NCBI RefSeq assembly: GCF_029338195.1
Contig: NZ_CP119779.1
Location: 62,001 to 126,000 of the forward strand
DNA from: Haloarcula litorea
GTDB lineage: Archaea > Halobacteriota > Halobacteria > Halobacteriales > Haloarculaceae
Direction: 5' to 3'
Length of the DNA: 64,000 nucleotides
The notes beneath the pieces were generated by a model that did not search any database, was not told the origin of the DNA, and saw only the letters and a list, made by a program, of their open reading frames with translations. Position 1 is the stretch's first letter, and each line of letters begins with the position of its first letter. The translations under genes and the position numbers were made by a program. Of this stretch, positions 61,273 through 64,000 are shown one piece after another.

Positions 61273-62502
61273 TCAGGGGGCCCGGACCGAGAGCGTGGCG
61301 ACGCCGGCGAGCTCGACCTCGTCGCCCGGCCCGACCGGTTCCCGGTCCCCCTGCTGGAGCGAGCGGCCGTTGAGCCGCGTGGGGTTCTTGCCGCGGTCGA
61401 CGAGGTAGAACCCCTCGTCGGACCGCTCGAACTCGACGTGTTCGCGGTGGACGCGCAGCGCCTCGTCGTCGGGTCGGCCCGCGTCCGCCAGCGCCTCTCG
61501 GACCTCCCGGCCGACCGTGTCGCCGTCGCCGACGGTGATCGCTCTCCCCTCGACGCGCAGGCGCAACCGCTGCGGGACCGGCTCGTCACGCCGGTCCGTG
61601 TCCTCGGACTGCTCCGGGGCGGTCTCGTCGGCCGAGCCGGTGTCGGCCGGCCCGTCGTCGGCGTCGCCACGGTGTGCGTCGAGGTCCTCCCCGCAGTTCG
61701 CACAGAAGTTGTCGTCCTCGTCGACGTCGACGCCACAGCCCGGGCACTCGGTCAGCGGTCCCGCGGGTTCGAGGTCGCCGACGTCGGCCCCACACTGGAC
61801 ACAGAAGTTCGCGTCGGCGTCCAGTTCCTCCCCGCAGTCCGGACAGTCGATGGTCGCCGCCGCTCGGGCCTCCCGGCCCTCCGCCTCCGTCTCCTCGGCC
61901 GACCCGCCGCTCGTGGGTTCGTCGGACGCCGCCGCCGTCGCGTCCCGGGCGGTCCCGCCCGGGTCGTCGGTGACCGACTCTGGCTCCCCGGGACTTTCGG
62001 CCGTCGTCTCTCCACCGTCGTCCGGGTCGGCCGGCTCCGCCCCGCCGACAGCCGCCGCGTCTGTCCCCGATTCGCCAGCGACGGCGTCGGCGACGTCGTG
62101 GGCTTCGGTCCCCTCGTCCGCCTGTCCCGACGGGTCCGCGTCGCCGCTCTCGTCGCCAGTCCCGTCTGTCGGTCCGGCGGTCTCCGGCTCGGCGTCGTCG
62201 GCCGGCTCGCTGGCCTCGGAGAACAGGTCGCTCGCGGTCACCGAGTCGTCCGCGTCGTCCGCCTGGTCGTCCGCCCGGTCGCCGGTCTCCTCTTCCTCGT
62301 CGTCGGGCTGTGAGAACAGGCTGACGTCGTCGTCGTCGCTCTCGTCCGATCCGGGGTCGTCGGCTCCCGTCTCGTCGCCGCCCTCCGTGTACTGCCACTC
62401 GCCGCAGTCCGGGTTCGTACACCAGCCCCCGGCCGTCGTCGGGTCGAACGACTCCCCGCAGAGGGGACACTCGACTGTGCGTTCTGTGCCTGCGTCTGAC
62501 AT
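61273..62502 (-). CDS. Zinc-ribbon/FHA-domain protein
   Basis: 409 residues. An N-terminal zinc finger (CPLCGESFDPTTAGGWCTNPDCG), a 170-residue acidic Asp/Ser/Glu-rich region, two further zinc ribbons (CPDCGEELDADANFCVQCG and CPGCGVDVDEDDNFCANCG), and a C-terminal FHA domain with VGREV, VHREHVEF and NPTRLNG. FHA domains bind phosphothreonine. It follows PP2C by 45 bases in the same operon. Confidence 0.88.
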   Translation of the reverse strand: MSDAGTERTVECPLCGESFDPTTAGGWCTNPDCGEWQYTEGGDETGADDPGSDESDDDDVSLFSQPDDEEEETGDRADDQADDADDSVTASDLFSEASEPADDAEPETAGPTDGTGDESGDADPSGQADEGTEAHDVADAVAGESGTDAAAVGGAEPADPDDGGETTAESPGEPESVTDDPGGTARDATAAASDEPTSGGSAEETEAEGREARAAATIDCPDCGEELDADANFCVQCGADVGDLEPAGPLTECPGCGVDVDEDDNFCANCGEDLDAHRGDADDGPADTGSADETAPEQSEDTDRRDEPVPQRLRLRVEGRAITVGDGDTVGREVREALADAGRPDDEALRVHREHVEFERSDEGFYLVDRGKNPTRLNGRSLQQGDREPVGPGDEVELAGVATLSVRAP

Positions 62503-62547
62503 ACTAATTCGTGAGCCGCTTCAACACCGAGAGAGAAAACAGTTACC

Positions 62548-63603
62548 CTACTCTTCGACGATGATCGTCTCCCGATCGAGGACGTCGTCCGGGTCGACGG
62601 CCCGGACCGGTAAGCCGCCCCTAGGCGTCGACGGGAGCGCGTCGTCGGCCAGCAACACGAGCGAGAGGTTGTCCTTCCCGCCGCGCTCGTTGGCCAGAGC
62701 GACGTACTCGCGGACGGCCGCGGTCAGCGAGTCCGCCTCGAGGACCACGTCACGGATCTCCGCGTCGGTGACCACGGCGTCCAGCACCGACTCGCCAACC
62801 TCCTCGTCGCGGTCGGCGTCCGTGTACTCGCGGTAGAGGCGGGGCGCGTCGGTCTGTGCGTCGATCAGGCCGTCGCTCGTCGCGACGACCGTGTCCTCCG
62901 CGTAGAGGCGCACGGTCCGGGTCTCGACGCCGACGGTCGCCTCGTCGGGATCGCCGTGAGCGGGGCCGCCCAGCGCGCGAGTGATCTCGTTCCCGTCGGG
63001 GTGGACGTGGGCCTCCACCTCGTCGATCTCCCCCTCGTCGGCGAGGTGTTCCACGACCGCGTGGTCCTTGGTCAGCCGGACGATCTCCCCGCGGTCGCCG
63101 TTGACGAGGTAGGCCCGACTGTCGCCGACCCAGCCCAGGTGGAGCTTCCCGTCGGCGTAGACGCCCGCTACGACGGTCGTGTAGGCCGTCGTGTCGGCGT
63201 CCCGCCCGTATCTGAGTATCTCCCGGTGGGCGTCGACGACCGCGTCGGCGATCGCGGCCTGCACCTCGTCCGGGCCGAGCGGGTCCGGCGTGACCGAGTC
63301 GGGCAGGTCCACGTCGAACTCGTGGGGACGGCTCCGGACCGCCCCGATGGCGACGGGGGCGAGCCGCTCGGCGATCACCGTCGTCGCGATGTAGGAGGCC
63401 GCGTCGCCGGCGTCGTAGCCGCCGGCCCCGTCGGCGAGGACGAACACGCCCGCCGACCGGTTCGCCGGCCGGCCGTCCCCCCGCGTCTCGCCGCGGTGGC
63501 CGTCGCGGTGGCCCTCCTCGAACGCCGTCACCGAGAGGCTGTCCTCGTTGATGCCCTGTCCCCGCTTCCGGTCGCCGATGTCATAGTTGGTAGCGTATCG
63601 CAT
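62548..63603 (-). CDS. PP2C-family Ser/Thr protein phosphatase
   Basis: 351 residues from ATG 63603. Metal-binding motifs are intact: GINEDSL, VLADGAGGYDAGDAAS, LHLGWVGDSRAYLV, VATSDGLID and GGKDNLSLVLL. It dephosphorylates Ser/Thr in partner proteins. The upstream FHA gene stop is two bases from its ATG, and a zinc-ribbon/FHA gene follows, so it belongs to a phospho-signalling operon. Confidence 0.93.
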   Translation of the reverse strand: MRYATNYDIGDRKRGQGINEDSLSVTAFEEGHRDGHRGETRGDGRPANRSAGVFVLADGAGGYDAGDAASYIATTVIAERLAPVAIGAVRSRPHEFDVDLPDSVTPDPLGPDEVQAAIADAVVDAHREILRYGRDADTTAYTTVVAGVYADGKLHLGWVGDSRAYLVNGDRGEIVRLTKDHAVVEHLADEGEIDEVEAHVHPDGNEITRALGGPAHGDPDEATVGVETRTVRLYAEDTVVATSDGLIDAQTDAPRLYREYTDADRDEEVGESVLDAVVTDAEIRDVVLEADSLTAAVREYVALANERGGKDNLSLVLLADDALPSTPRGGLPVRAVDPDDVLDRETIIVEE

Positions 63604-63605
63604 AG

Positions 63606-64000
63606 TCACTCCGTGTGGAACTCGAAGGAGACGCCGTAGCTCGCGTCGACGAGGGCGATCAGGTCGCCGTCGTGCAGGCGGACCGACGTCGGTGGCCGTC
63701 CACCGTCCCCGTCCGTGGGGTCGACGTCCTCCGAGCGGCGCAGGCCCTCGTAGCCCGCCTCGCTGAGGACCCGCTGCCAGCCGTCCCCGCGCTGGACGTA
63801 GGTCCCGTTGAGGCTCTTGTCCTCGAGGTACCAGTCGCCGTCCTCGACGGTGAACTGTGCGTGGACGGCCGAGACGTACGTCCCGACCGGGTCCTCGATC
63901 TCGATCGTCGTCGAGGGGCCGACGCCGCGCCGCCCGATCGTGTCCCCGGGCTTGACCGCGTACTCGCCGTCGCCGGTGACGTACCGCAGGACCGCCGGGT
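63606..64000 (-). CDS. FHA-domain protein, 5' end cut by window
   Basis: About 131 C-terminal residues remain. The FHA core is GDTIGRRGVGPSTTIEIED, SAVHAQFTVEDGDWYLED and SLNGTYVQRG, which is the phosphothreonine-binding pattern (GR, SxxH, NGT). The rest of the protein, perhaps a kinase domain or zinc ribbon, lies outside. The stop is two bases before the PP2C start. Confidence 0.9.
   Translation of the reverse strand, partial: PAVLRYVTGDGEYAVKPGDTIGRRGVGPSTTIEIEDPVGTYVSAVHAQFTVEDGDWYLEDKSLNGTYVQRGDGWQRVLSEAGYEGLRRSEDVDPTDGDGGRPPTSVRLHDGDLIALVDASYGVSFEFHTE

Overview
The window is chromosomal DNA of a haloarchaeon (class Halobacteria). The base composition is very GC-rich. The predicted proteins are acidic and rich in Asp, Glu, Ala and Val with little Lys. 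Many genes start at or within a few bases of the start site predicted from a TATA-like box 23-30 bases upstream (leaderless mRNAs). Archaeal information-processing genes are present (TFB, aIF2-beta, RPA, MetRS). There are Tat-type signals, halocyanin-like copper proteins, and a biotin-dependent acyl-CoA carboxylase with the small third subunit known from haloarchaea. I cannot name the genus from the sequence; Haloarculaceae would be a guess. I see no transposase, integrase, CRISPR array, rRNA or ordinary tRNA gene.

Layout. 1-9,200: end of a UspA gene, then biotin and propionyl/acetyl-CoA metabolism (birA, pccA, pccB-pccX). These are interleaved with a Tat lipoprotein of QTGDV repeats, a winged-helix/two-membrane-protein operon, a PF13796-like membrane protein and an ADP-ribosylglycohydrolase. 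9,200-17,900: a uracil-DNA-glycosylase-like protein, a winged-helix regulator, an EamA exporter, a solute-binding-protein homologue with no signal peptide, a MaoC hydratase, an acyl-CoA synthetase overlapping a GH88-type hydrolase, and a class III CoA transferase. 17,900-27,600: conserved housekeeping and regulatory genes (UPF0212, UPF0058, aIF2-beta, TFB, amidohydrolase, GT2, methyltransferase, winged-helix proteins, MBL hydrolase, Cys-cluster protein, TRAM protein). 27,600-43,000: SPFH/NfeD pair, metG, VTT membrane protein, mfnA, RAD55-like protein, ppsA, PhzF, phosphoribosyltransferase, pirin, DUF357, trxB and small proteins. 43,000-57,900: ribD-type reductase, the rpa-rpap-rpe single-strand-DNA-binding operon, prepilin peptidase, creatininase-type amidase, Lhr-type helicase, Spo0M-like protein, a halocyanin-like protein and a MutS-like ATPase.

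58,209-59,385 is the odd part. It is about 1.2 kb with one credible 102-residue gene and dense RNA-like secondary structure: two tRNA-like folds (each with a TTCGA loop) lying directly before two short reading frames, a 106-base three-way-junction fold, and several further hairpins, downstream of a strong TATA-like element. I regard it as the best candidate for something undescribed.

59,386-64,000: a membrane-anchored halocyanin, then a minus-strand signalling operon (FHA protein, PP2C phosphatase, zinc-ribbon/FHA protein, zinc-ribbon membrane protein) that runs off the right edge. Its cognate kinase is not in the window.

Functional links: BirA would biotinylate PccA, which works with PccB and PccX. 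The FHA and PP2C proteins imply reversible Ser/Thr phosphorylation. RPA, its associated protein and the phosphoesterase form one DNA-maintenance operon near an Lhr helicase. SPFH and NfeD form a membrane pair.
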